A DNA stretch of 64,000 nt, taken from CAYFYJ01 sp964347415. GTDB taxonomy: Archaea; Aenigmatarchaeota; Aenigmatarchaeia; CG10238-14. Positions 1-8,205 of this stretch are shown here, piece after piece; positions within the stretch are counted from its first letter, which is position 1, and every line of letters begins with the position of its first letter. The DNA is taken from the NCBI GenBank assembly GCA_964347415.1, contig CAYFYJ010000022.1, positions 89,899 to 153,898 on the forward strand, in the 5' to 3' direction. The notes below the pieces were generated by a model. It made no database searches. It saw nothing but the letters and a program-made list of their open reading frames with translations, and was not told where the DNA came from. A program made the translations under genes and the position numbers.

Positions 1-2
1 CA

Positions 3-41
3 GCATTCAAACAAGTTATAGATACTGAACTATCAAAATAA
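3..41 (+). CDS. 3' end of an unidentified gene (partial)
   Basis: The frame from base 3 reads as the last twelve codons of a protein ending ...DTELSK followed by TAA at 39-41. It runs in from before the window and lies 44 bases ahead of the next gene on the same strand. Nothing more can be said about function, and the reading as coding rests only on its being open to the window edge. Confidence 0.35.
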   Translation, partial: AFKQVIDTELSK

Positions 42-85
42 AATCGATAACCCATCAGGACAAGAATATTTAGGGATTGATAGAG

Positions 86-1501
86 ATGATTAGAAATAAC
101 AAAAAGAATATTGAACAAGAATCTGAGGACACTTATCTAGAGCTTGTTTTAAGCGAAAGACAGTTCAAAGCAGTTAAATACACTGGCTTTATTTTTCTTT
201 TTATTGGTTTGTACCTTATCATGAACAGCATCGATATGTTTTCAAGCACAGTCATTGACCCGAATGCTGGTTTGGTACTCATTCTTATAACAGGCCTACT
301 CACTAGTGCCCATTGTGTCGGTATGTGTAGCGGATTTGTTGTTGCGTATTCAACAGGAGATTCAGAAACTAAGATTTCAAAAAAGACACGCATGAGACAA
401 CATTTGCTCTACAACATTAGCAGGCTTGGTTCATATATATCCTTTGGGATTCTTGCAGGGTTAGTTGGCGCTCTTTTTATGATGACTGAACAGATTCGTG
501 GTTATTTATCAATTCTTGCAGGAGTGTTCATGATGTTATACGGTCTAAGCACTTTCTTCCCATGGCTGAGAAGAATTACAACGATCAGAACACCGAGTTT
601 AGTAAAATACACTAAAAATCGTGGGCCTGTTATTTTTGGTTTGTTAAACGGATTAATGCCATGCGGTCCTTTACAAGCAATGCTAATTTACGCAGCTTCA
701 ACCGGTAGTGCATTTCAAGGCGGGTTAACTATGTTCATCTTTGGTATAGGTACCATACCACTGATGTTTGTCTTCGGTAATGCAATATCTTTTTTCTCTC
801 ATAACTTCACACGAAAAATTATGGGTATTTCTGCAATTGTAGTCATAGCCTTGGGTTTAGTTACCCTAGATCGTGGTTTACTCTTATCAGGATATAACTT
901 GCCTATACCAAGTTTAACTTTATTTTCTCCAGTTGAAAGTAGAAGTCCGATTACAGGTGCTGCTGTGGCTGCTGGCGATTACCAAGAAATTAATATGAAG
1001 GTTGATAGATACGGTTGGAACCCTGATACTTTTTATGTTAAAAAAGGAGTACCAGTAAAATGGAACATATATGTAGAAAAACTAACTTATTGCTTCAAAG
1101 GAATTCGTTTACCAAAATATGATTTAAGAGCTGATTTTGCAAAAGAAGGAGAAAATGTTACATTACAATTCACACCAGAAGAAGAAGGAACGATTTTGTT
1201 CACTTGTTGGATGGGTATGGCAAGGGGTGATATAATCGTGAAAGAAGATCTCACTCAAATCGAAGAGACAGATATAAAAAAAGAACCCGGGGTTGCTATA
1301 CTGAAGGTAAGGGGTATGTGCTGTGCTGGCTGTGAAAGACGCATCGAGAGAAGACTTTTACAGATAGACGGTGTTAAGAATGCTGACGTGAGTTACGTAG
1401 AAAGGAAAGCAACTATTAATTTTGATCCAGCAAAGACGAGTGTAGAAGAGATAATTAGTGTTATAGAATCATCCGGAAGATATGATGCGGAGGAATTATG
1501 A
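86..1501 (+). CDS. SafE/TauE-like membrane protein fused to cupredoxin and HMA domains
   Basis: A three-part metal protein of 471 residues. After one N-terminal membrane helix comes a six-helix SafE/TauE (CcdA-like) block, about residues 60-270, with the paired motifs AHCVGMCSG and MPCGPLQ that carry conserved cysteines. A cupredoxin domain follows at about 300-385, with the copper-type ends TYCFKG and TCWMGM. The last 65 residues are an HMA domain with the metal site GMCCAGC. Related fusions belong to copper or mercury handling. I chose ATG 86 rather than TTG 77 because an AGGGA element lies about ten bases ahead. It heads a same-strand run with a Cys-rich protein, a CopZ-like chaperone and a broken CopA, which supports copper export or delivery to extracytoplasmic proteins. 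Direction of transport is not visible. Confidence 0.85.
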   Translation: MIRNNKKNIEQESEDTYLELVLSERQFKAVKYTGFIFLFIGLYLIMNSIDMFSSTVIDPNAGLVLILITGLLTSAHCVGMCSGFVVAYSTGDSETKISKKTRMRQHLLYNISRLGSYISFGILAGLVGALFMMTEQIRGYLSILAGVFMMLYGLSTFFPWLRRITTIRTPSLVKYTKNRGPVIFGLLNGLMPCGPLQAMLIYAASTGSAFQGGLTMFIFGIGTIPLMFVFGNAISFFSHNFTRKIMGISAIVVIALGLVTLDRGLLLSGYNLPIPSLTLFSPVESRSPITGAAVAAGDYQEINMKVDRYGWNPDTFYVKKGVPVKWNIYVEKLTYCFKGIRLPKYDLRADFAKEGENVTLQFTPEEEGTILFTCWMGMARGDIIVKEDLTQIEETDIKKEPGVAILKVRGMCCAGCERRIERRLLQIDGVKNADVSYVERKATINFDPAKTSVEEIISVIESSGRYDAEEL

Positions 1502-1511
1502 AGGTGATTGA

Positions 1512-1892
1512 ATGAAAAACAAAATAATCGTTTGTATGGTTTTGTTATTTTTAGTTGGTATTTCTTTGGGATCTTCAATTCTACCTCAAGACAGCAGATT
1601 TGAAGCAAAAAATTTTGAAGGAAAAAGAAATGAGATACTTTCGGAAATGGATTTAACTTTAAAAGAAGCAACAGAGTCAGGAAAGTATAAATGTTGTATT
1701 GATCCACCATGCAAAATGTGTTTCTTAGGCAACTGGATATGGGATGATGGAACATGTGATTGTGATACTCTAATCATTGAAGGAGATTTTGATAGGGTGT
1801 GTCCAGAATGCAAGTCAGGAATAAAAGAAGGAAGATGTCTATCTACAAAAACACTAAACAAGACTTGTCCTGTTATAAATGGGGGAAATTAA
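1512..1892 (+). CDS. secreted Cys-rich protein with CC-PPC-x2-C module
   Basis: 126 residues with an N-terminal signal or anchor helix (residues 5-22) and then a Cys-rich module at 59-106. The core is YKCCIDPPCKMC, then CDCD, then VCPECKSG. The same module occurs twice inside the CcdA-like protein at 28724-30301, at about 281-326 and 435-484, so it is a recurring unit of this genome. The cysteine count and pairing suggest metal or persulfide binding, or disulfide exchange, outside the membrane. It begins ten bases after the SafE fusion gene and runs to the CopZ-like gene, so it is very probably in the same transcript. I do not recognise a named family. Confidence 0.8.
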   Translation: MKNKIIVCMVLLFLVGISLGSSILPQDSRFEAKNFEGKRNEILSEMDLTLKEATESGKYKCCIDPPCKMCFLGNWIWDDGTCDCDTLIIEGDFDRVCPECKSGIKEGRCLSTKTLNKTCPVINGGN

Positions 1893-1893
1893 A

Positions 1894-2154
1894 ATGTCTG
1901 AAAATAAAAAAATGACAATAAAGACGAAAGGCATGCATTGCGTCAGTTGTGAACATATAATAAAAGAAACTATCCTAGATATAGATGGTGTAAAGAATGC
2001 TAAAGTAAACTACGTGACAGAAAAAGTTACAGTAGAATTTGATCCAGAAAAAACAAATATTAAAAATATCATGAAAGCTATAAAAAAGGTCGGATACGAA
2101 CCAGAAGAGATAGATCAGAAAGAATCAAATGGATTTTTTAAGAAGTTATTCTGA
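1894..2154 (+). CDS. CopZ-like HMA metal chaperone
   Basis: A single heavy-metal-associated domain with the site GMHCVSC near the N terminus, the DIDGVKNAKVNY loop and the KVGYEPEE end typical of the ferredoxin-like HMA fold. Such proteins carry Cu(I) in the cytosol and hand it to the N-terminal domain of CopA. The ATG at 1894 is preferred to 1879 because GGGGGAAATT lies just ahead of it and the earlier start would overlap the preceding gene. It is followed after 18 bases by the broken copper ATPase, its usual partner. The tail KESNGFFKKLF is basic and lies outside the fold. Confidence 0.88.
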   Translation: MSENKKMTIKTKGMHCVSCEHIIKETILDIDGVKNAKVNYVTEKVTVEFDPEKTNIKNIMKAIKKVGYEPEEIDQKESNGFFKKLF

Positions 2155-2172
2155 TAATTAATAGTTGAAAAC

Positions 2173-4331
2173 ATGAAGAAAAAATCTACATTAGTTATAA
2201 GTGGTATGCATTGTGCTAGCTGTGCGATTAACATAGAAAAATCGTTAAAAAAACAACAAGGAGTTTCAACAGCGATAGTCAATTTTTCAGCAGAAGAAGC
2301 TACAGTAGAATACGATCCAAAATTAATCGGTATAAAACAATTTAAAAAAATCGTGAATGATTTAGGATACAAAGCTTTAGAGCCAGACGAATTGAACGAA
2401 AGCGACAAAGAAATTAGAAAATTAAAATATTTTTCTATAATCGGCCTCATTCTAACCATACCTGTAGTTATTATCAGTATGTTTTTGGAAATATCCAATG
2501 AGAATTACATACTTTTAATCCTTACCACACCAATCCAGTTGATTGTTGGTTATCATTTCTATCGTGGATCATGGAATTCTTTAAAAAATAAATTCATTAA
2601 CATGGATTTTTTAGTTGTCTTGGGTACTAGTGCCGCATACTTCTATAGTCTTTTCACAACATTCTTTGGTGGTATTACTTTTTACGAGGCTTCTGCAACA
2701 GTGATAACCACGATTACTATCGGGAGACTGATGGAAATCATTTCTAGGGGTAAAACATCAGAAGCCATTAAGAAGTTGATGAAGTTACAGGCAAAAACTG
2801 CAAAAGTTATAAGAAATGGAAAGGAGGTTGAGATTCCAATAGAACACGTCAAAAAAGGAGATGTAGTAATAGTCAGACCTGGAGAAAGAATACCAGTTGA
2901 TGGAATCGTAATGGATGGTTATTCTTCAGTAGATGAATCGATGATAACGGGAGAAAGTATACCGATTGAAAAGAAAAAAGGAAACGAAGTGATCGGTGCT
3001 ACTTTGAACAAAAACGGGATGTTGAAGATAAAAACGACAAAAATAGGAGCAGAAACAGCATTGGCTCAAATAATAAAAATGGTTAAAGAAGCGCAACAAA
3101 CTAAAGCACCAATCCAGAAGATAGCAGATATGGTCGTTTCTTATTTTGTTCCAGTAGTCATGTTAATAGCCATATCATCATTCTTATTCTGGTACTTATT
3201 CATGGGTCAACAATTCTTCTTTGCGTTGACCATCATGGTGAGTATCCTAGTGGTTGCTTGTCCTTGTGCAATGGGTATAGCTACACCTACTGCCGTGATG
3301 GTTGGTTTAGGGAAAGGAGCAGAGAACGGAATTCTTATAAAAAGTGGGGAATACTTGGAAAAGGCCCAGAGACTCGATACGATTGTGTTCGATAAAACCA
3401 AGACATTAACAAAAGGAGAACCGGAAGTTACTGATATAATCCCTTTCTATAAAGACAAAAAGAAACTGTTAATATTAGCCGCAATAGCTGAAAAAAATTC
3501 TGAACATCCTCTCGGAGGGCCATCATCAAGAAAGCTCTGGAACAAAAAATCAAGACACCAGAACCTAAACGTTTTCAAATTATACCAGGAAAGGGCGTTG
3601 TTACAAAATACTTAAACAGGAGATTACTCGTCGGAAACAGAAAGTTGATGAAAGATCACAAAATTGAAATGAAGTTTGCAGAAGAAAAGATGAAAGCTCT
3701 AGAAGAGGATGGGAAGACTGTAGTCGTTGTTGCGTTCAACAACAAGACCGTTGGAATAATCGGCATTGCGGACACGCTCAAAGAGTACTCCAAAGAAGCT
3801 GTTAAACAACTGAAAAAGATGAATTTATCTATAATCATGATTACAGGCGATAATGAAAGAACTGCAAAAGCTATAGCTAAGCAAGTTAGCATTGATGAAG
3901 TGATGGCAGATGTATTGCCGCAAGATAAAGCTAAAAAAGTGAAAGAATTACAGAGCCAAGGTAAATTCGTAGGAATGGTCGGGGATGGTATAAATGACGC
4001 CCCTGCTTTAGCACAAGCTGACATCGGCATAGCGATTGGAAGTGGAACTGATGTAGCAATAGAAACTGGTGATATCGTTCTGATAAAAGAGGATTTGAGG
4101 GATGTTGTCACATCAATAAAATTGAGTAAAAAAACTTTGAGTAAGATAAAACAGAATTTATTCTGGGCTTTCTTCTATAACACAGCGATGATTCCAATAG
4201 CTGCTGGTATTTTTTATCCATTCTTTAATATTTTATTGTCCCCAATGGCCGCAGGGATAGCAATGGTTTTTAGTGATATTTCTGTCATAGGAAATTCTTT
4301 GTTACTAAAAAGGTTTAAACCGACTGTTTAG
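2173..4331 (+). pseudogene. copA: copper P1B-type ATPase (CopA), frameshifted and with altered DKTGT motif
   Basis: Two adjacent frames together give one CopA of about 720 residues. The first (2173-3615) has an N-terminal HMA domain (GMHCASC), membrane helices, TGES and the CPC metal site in ACPCAMG. The second (to 4331) has GDGINDAPAL and the last helices. The break lies at the GGG run at 3517-3519: after SEHPLGG the expected continuation AIIKKALEQKIK is found in the other frame, so one base is missing. In addition the phosphorylation motif reads DKTKT, the codon at 3400-3402 being AAG where glycine is near invariant. Motif change plus frameshift argue for a decayed gene, not only a sequencing slip. 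An intact CopA with two HMA domains lies at 23195-25657. The 3' end overlaps the convergent neighbour by 17 bases. Confidence 0.85.
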
Positions 4332-4689
4332 ATAGTGCTTCTTTTATTAACTGTTTTGGTGGATATGGATATTGTTTGCCCTTATAAAAATAGATTCTAC
4401 ATCCACATTTACATTCTTGTTTGACAAATTCTGTTGTTTCTTTGGTTTGTTCAGCAAGTTCTTCACACGGTAAACATTGACCTTTGCTAACTTCCTCCTG
4501 TATATCCTTTCCATTTATTCTGACGGTTGGTGAGCCTACAAATTTATACTTCTTTACCTTTTCATCTGTATCGATTAAAATTTCTTCTACTTCAGCCTTT
4601 ATTTTAAGTTCTCCTAAACTCTTTTTTATTAACTCCTTGGTTTTTACACACCAAGGACAGTCCATTATATACAAAATCTCGATTCTCAT
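4315..4689 (-). CDS. thioredoxin-like protein of the DUF2703 / metal-cluster type
   Basis: A thioredoxin-fold protein that starts with a beta strand and the redox motif DCPWC near residue 11. Next come the cis-proline strand GSPTVRING, a Cys-rich insert (GQCLPC, CKCGC) and the end YPPKQLIKEAL. This order matches the small thioredoxin-like proteins often found beside mercury or arsenic genes, whose SPTIRING and PPKELI blocks are similar. I chose the ATG at 4689 because the CxxC fold begins there; a longer frame reaches 4743. It converges on the CopA pseudogene and overlaps its end. Likely a cytosolic thiol carrier for metal or disulfide transfer; the substrate is not visible. Confidence 0.7.
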   Translation of the reverse strand: MRIEILYIMDCPWCVKTKELIKKSLGELKIKAEVEEILIDTDEKVKKYKFVGSPTVRINGKDIQEEVSKGQCLPCEELAEQTKETTEFVKQECKCGCRIYFYKGKQYPYPPKQLIKEALSKQSV

Positions 4690-4882
4690 CTCCAAAACCT
4701 CAACTTCTTCTTTAACATGTCCCTGAAATAACATCTTCTGCAAATGTATTTTCTTTTAGGACTATGTTTTGGAATTTTAATGTTTCTTCCACAAAGATAA
4801 CAATTCGCCATGATATTATTGCCGCTTCCGATAAACTTAAATATCTTCTTTCAGAAAAAGAAATTGTTCAAGGCGGATCGGA

Positions 4883-5084
4883 ATGGTCGGTGAACTAGTT
4901 TGCACCAAAGCTGATTAAATCAGCGCTTTCTTCTAGTCCTAAAACTTGTCAACAACTCCTTAAAATAACCAAACTCCCTGAAAGAACTTTAAGATATAAC
5001 CTTGCAATTCTGAAGAGAAGAGGTTTTGTTAAAGAGATTTTTCTCTTATCCGACACAAGAAAGAAGGTATTTCTATGGAAATAG
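4883..5084 (+). pseudogene. small winged-helix regulator with a one-base frameshift
   Basis: Starting at ATG 4883, after a GGCGGATCGG element, the frame reads MVGELV and then stops early. Removing one T from the run at 4899-4901 gives a 66-residue winged-helix protein whose core is CQQLLKITKLPERTLRYNLAILKRRGFVKE, split here as helix-turn-helix plus wing, ending in FLWK at TAG 5082-5084. Its end overlaps the start of the serine kinase/cysteine synthase gene by ten bases, as for a local regulator. Either the gene is broken or the extra T is an assembly error. The rest of the 4744-4882 stretch holds no gene that I can see. Confidence 0.5.
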
Positions 5085-6469
5085 CATTGATTGATCTGAA
5101 GGATTTGAGAGAACATGAAGAGGTAGAACCAGTTTATCTCGAAAAATTAAAAAATCAAATACTCAAAGATGGAGCTATTAAGAGACCAATAATAGTGGAT
5201 AAAAACAGTAATATTATTCTTGATGGTCATTTCAGATTTAATTCTTTGAAGCAACTGGGTTTTTCAAAAATTCCTGCTTATCTGGTTGATTATAATTCAT
5301 CTGAAATTTTAGTAAAATCCTGGAATGGGGATGTAATAACTAAAGAGGATGTCATAGCAGCTGGTTTGACAGGGAGAAAGTTTCCACCGAAAACATCCAA
5401 ACACATGATTGATTTGATTGATCACGAAATTCACATATCAAGAATTATGAAAAAAGTTAAAATCTCACTCAAAGAACTAGAACCTAATGGCAGTTTATTA
5501 AAAGTCGCAAATAGCGTTTTAGATCTAATCGGAAACACGCCTTTAGTTAGATTAAACAAGATAACGAAAGACATCGATGCAACAGTTTTAGTCAAACTGG
5601 AATATTTTAACCCTGGTGGAAGCATAAAGGACAGAATTGGAATTTCGATGATTGAGGATGCGGAAAGAAAAGGATTGTTAAGGCCCGGTGGGACTATAGT
5701 TGAACCTACTTCTGGCAATACTGGTATGGGATTGGCTTTAGTTGCTGCGATAAAGGGATACAAGATGATTTTTACTATACCTGACAAGATGAGTCAAGAA
5801 AAAATCAAGTTATTGAAGGCATTCGGCGCTAAAGTCATAATCACACCAACAGCCGTATCCCCAGGTGACCCTAAAAGTTATTACAAAGTGGCTGAAAGAA
5901 TTGTGAAAGAGACACCGAATTCGTTTTCTCCAAATCAATATTTTAATCCTAAAAATCCAGAAGCACATTACCGAACTACTGGACCAGAAATATGGGAACA
6001 AACAGATGGAAATATTGACGTTCTCGTAGCAGGAATGGGAACAGGTGGAACGATAACTGGGGCTGGTAGGTTCTTGAAAGAAAAAAATTCTAATGTGAAG
6101 ATTGTTGGCGTGGATGCCGCTGGTTCGATCTTTCATCACGAATTCTATGGAACTAAAGGTAAAATTCATACATACAAAGTCGAAGGGATTGGAGAAGACT
6201 TCATTCCCGGAACCATAGACCTTGGTATAATCGATGAAATAATAAAAGTAAATGATAAAGAAGCATTTTTAATGACTAGACGTCTAGCCAGAGAAGAAGG
6301 ACTATTAGTTGGAGGTTCCTCTGGTGCTGCCGTTTTTGCTGCACTAAAAGTAGCTAAAGGTTTAGATGAAGATAAAACAGTAGTTGTTATGTTACCTGAT
6401 ACTGGTAGAAATTATATGAATAAAATCTTCTCAGATGATTGGCTGAAAGAAAACAAATTTTTGAATTAA
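5075..6469 (+). CDS. SerK-like serine kinase domain fused to PLP cysteine synthase / cystathionine beta-synthase
   Basis: Residues 1-135 form a ParB/sulfiredoxin-fold domain with PIIVDKNSNIILDGHFR, a Trp at 83 and ITKEDVIAAGLTGRKFPPKT. This pattern resembles the ADP-dependent free-serine kinase SerK of Thermococcales, which makes O-phosphoserine. Residues 145-464 are a fold-type II PLP enzyme: NPGGSIKDR with the PLP lysine 185, TSGNTG at 212-217, GTGGTITG at 322-329 and GGSSGA at 413-418. The C-terminal half (VEGIGEDFIP, LPDTGRNYM) is closer to cystathionine beta-synthase than to simple CysK. No heme or regulatory CBS domain is present. Inference: serine is phosphorylated and the phosphoserine is condensed with sulfide or homocysteine. 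The cystathionine lyase gene, tRNA-Cys and CysS lie directly downstream. Domain calls are firm for PLP and good for SerK; actual substrates are open. Confidence 0.85.
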   Translation: MEIALIDLKDLREHEEVEPVYLEKLKNQILKDGAIKRPIIVDKNSNIILDGHFRFNSLKQLGFSKIPAYLVDYNSSEILVKSWNGDVITKEDVIAAGLTGRKFPPKTSKHMIDLIDHEIHISRIMKKVKISLKELEPNGSLLKVANSVLDLIGNTPLVRLNKITKDIDATVLVKLEYFNPGGSIKDRIGISMIEDAERKGLLRPGGTIVEPTSGNTGMGLALVAAIKGYKMIFTIPDKMSQEKIKLLKAFGAKVIITPTAVSPGDPKSYYKVAERIVKETPNSFSPNQYFNPKNPEAHYRTTGPEIWEQTDGNIDVLVAGMGTGGTITGAGRFLKEKNSNVKIVGVDAAGSIFHHEFYGTKGKIHTYKVEGIGEDFIPGTIDLGIIDEIIKVNDKEAFLMTRRLAREEGLLVGGSSGAAVFAALKVAKGLDEDKTVVVMLPDTGRNYMNKIFSDDWLKENKFLN

Positions 6470-6477
6470 GTGATTGT

Positions 6478-7656
6478 ATGAAACTTGCAACAAAGACAAT
6501 TCATGTGGGTGAAGAACCCAATTTAAAAGAAGGGGGAAGCGGTGATGTTGTCATACCAATACATCTTTCATCAACATTCGCAAGAAAGGAAGTCGATAAA
6601 CCCACTGGAAGTTATGAATATTCAAGAACCGGAAACCCAACAAGATATGCATTAGAAAAAAGATTGGCTGCTCTTGAGAATGCAAAATTTAGTTTAGCCT
6701 TTGCCTCTGGATTAGCAGCCGAGACGACTGTTGTTTTATCCTGCCTCAAATCTGGAGACCATATAATCGCTTTTGATGATTTGTATGGGGGAACTCCTAG
6801 ATTGTTCAATAAAATTTTTGCTTCTAATTTTAATTTGAAATTCACTTATGTAGATGCAAGAGACCCTAGGAACGTAGAAGGTGCAATCAAAGATAATACA
6901 AAAATGATATGGCTTGAATCCCCGACTAACCCATTGATGAAACTATGTGATATTAAAGCAATAACTAAAATTGCTAGAGAGAGAAACATCATAACAGTCG
7001 TAGACAATACTTTCATGAGCCCTTACTTCCAGAAACCTTTAGATCTAGGTGCTGATATTTCACTTTATAGCACTACCAAATATCATGGGGGTCACAGTGA
7101 TGTAATTGGTGGTGCGATAATAACATCAAACGATAAATTATATGGATCACTCGAACAATCTGGATCACTAAGGTATAATCAGAACGCGGCAGGTATGGTA
7201 CCTTCTCCATTTGATTGCTGGTTGGTTTTAAGGGGGATAAAAACTTTAGCTGTAAGAATGGAGAGACATAATTATAATGCTCAAAAAATAGCGGAATTTT
7301 TAGAATCCCACCCGAAAGTTAAAAAAGTAAACTATCCAGGGTTGAAGAGTCATCCCCAACATGAATTGGCAAATAGGCAGATGACAGGTTTTGGGGGCAT
7401 GCTTTCGTTTGAAATTGATGGTGGTTTGAATGATGCTAAAGAATTCTTGAAGAACTTAGAAATATTTGCAGTCGCAGAAAGTTTAGGTGGTGTGGAATCG
7501 TTAATCGAGCACCCAGCTTTAATGACGCATGCTAGCAAATCAAGGGAAGAAAGGGAAAAGATTGGAATATTAGATACTTTAATAAGGATGTCTGTCGGAA
7601 TAGAGGATGCAGAAGATTTGACTGCAGATTTAAAACAAGCATTAAAAAAAGTATAA
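6478..7656 (+). CDS. cystathionine gamma-lyase / gamma-synthase family PLP enzyme
   Basis: A 392-residue Cys/Met metabolism PLP enzyme of fold type I. Visible marks are YSRTGNPT near residue 44, the substrate/PLP loop ASGLAAE, LESPTNP, VVDNTF and the PLP lysine in STTKYHGGH. The C-terminal block ESLGGVESLIEHPALMTHA is typical of the family. Lyase and synthase cannot be told apart by eye. Beside a CBS-like enzyme it would complete reverse transsulfuration (homocysteine to cysteine). ATG 6478 follows the previous stop by eight bases and begins with the family's usual KLATKTIHVGEEP; a longer frame from 6439 would overlap the upstream gene. Confidence 0.9.
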   Translation: MKLATKTIHVGEEPNLKEGGSGDVVIPIHLSSTFARKEVDKPTGSYEYSRTGNPTRYALEKRLAALENAKFSLAFASGLAAETTVVLSCLKSGDHIIAFDDLYGGTPRLFNKIFASNFNLKFTYVDARDPRNVEGAIKDNTKMIWLESPTNPLMKLCDIKAITKIARERNIITVVDNTFMSPYFQKPLDLGADISLYSTTKYHGGHSDVIGGAIITSNDKLYGSLEQSGSLRYNQNAAGMVPSPFDCWLVLRGIKTLAVRMERHNYNAQKIAEFLESHPKVKKVNYPGLKSHPQHELANRQMTGFGGMLSFEIDGGLNDAKEFLKNLEIFAVAESLGGVESLIEHPALMTHASKSREEREKIGILDTLIRMSVGIEDAEDLTADLKQALKKV

Positions 7657-7684
7657 ATGGTGGGATAAAGGATAAATTTATTAG

Positions 7685-7786
7685 GCTGACGTGGCAGAAC
7701 GGCTATGCGACCGGCTGCAGAACTGGTATGCTGATCAGATGATGTGTTGATACCGGTTTAAGCGAGTTCAACTCTCGCCGTCAGCT
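7685..7786 (+). tRNA. tRNA-Cys (GCA) with a 31-base intron
   Basis: The acceptor stem GCTGACG (7685-7691) pairs with CGTCAGC (7779-7785), and the discriminator is T at 7786, as in tRNA-Cys. The T arm is GCGAG-TTCAACT-CTCGC. The anticodon stem ACCGG (7710-7714) pairs with CCGGT (7753-7757) only if 7721-7751 is removed. This leaves the loop CTGCAGA with anticodon GCA at 7717-7719 and an intron at the canonical archaeal 37/38 site. The gene lies in a cysteine cluster, between cystathionine lyase and a Nudix gene, with CysS 420 bases downstream. A CCA end is not encoded. Confidence 0.9.
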
Positions 7787-7799
7787 TTTCGGTGAAAGA

Positions 7800-8201
7800 A
7801 TGAAGAAAATTTTTAAAGTTGCATTGGCTTTAATCAGAGACAATAAAGTATTGATGGCAAAAAACTATTATACCGACAAATACTATATCCCAGGTGGAAC
7901 AATCGAGAAGAATGAGACTGACGAAGAAACGTTAGTCAGAGAAATTAAAGAAGAACTCAGTGTCGATATAATCAAAGATTCGATTAATTACATTGGGACT
8001 TACGAGGATGTAGCAACAACTCATCCCGATTCCATAGTTCAGATAAAACTATATCTTGGCGAGGTATTAGGAGAATTGAAACCAGATAGTGAAGTTGAAA
8101 AACTAGAATGGTTTGGAAAGGATGACGATTGGGAAATATTAGGATCTGTTGCTAAAACTAAGATCATGCCAGCATTGGTTCAAAATGGTTTAATAAGATG
8201 A
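7800..8201 (+). CDS. Nudix hydrolase
   Basis: A 133-residue single-domain Nudix protein. The Nudix box at about 36-58 reads GGTIEKNETDEETLVREIKEEL, here given as the GGxxE...REIxEE pattern, with both catalytic glutamates in place. The substrate, some nucleoside diphosphate linked compound, cannot be predicted. It starts 13 bases after tRNA-Cys, whose 3' flank supplies a GGTGAAAG element as ribosome site, and ends four bases ahead of CysS. The three are probably transcribed together. Confidence 0.88.
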   Translation: MKKIFKVALALIRDNKVLMAKNYYTDKYYIPGGTIEKNETDEETLVREIKEELSVDIIKDSINYIGTYEDVATTHPDSIVQIKLYLGEVLGELKPDSEVEKLEWFGKDDDWEILGSVAKTKIMPALVQNGLIR

Positions 8202-8205
8202 TTCT

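Noticed and set aside
6439..6477. Longer N terminus for the cystathionine enzyme
   Set aside because: It would overlap the upstream gene out of frame, and the family begins with the KLATKTIH block.
7685..7786. Reading the tRNA as tRNA-Leu (CAG) with long variable arm
   Set aside because: Position 33 would then be G, the anticodon stem would not pair, and the T discriminator fits Cys. The intron model pairs all arms.
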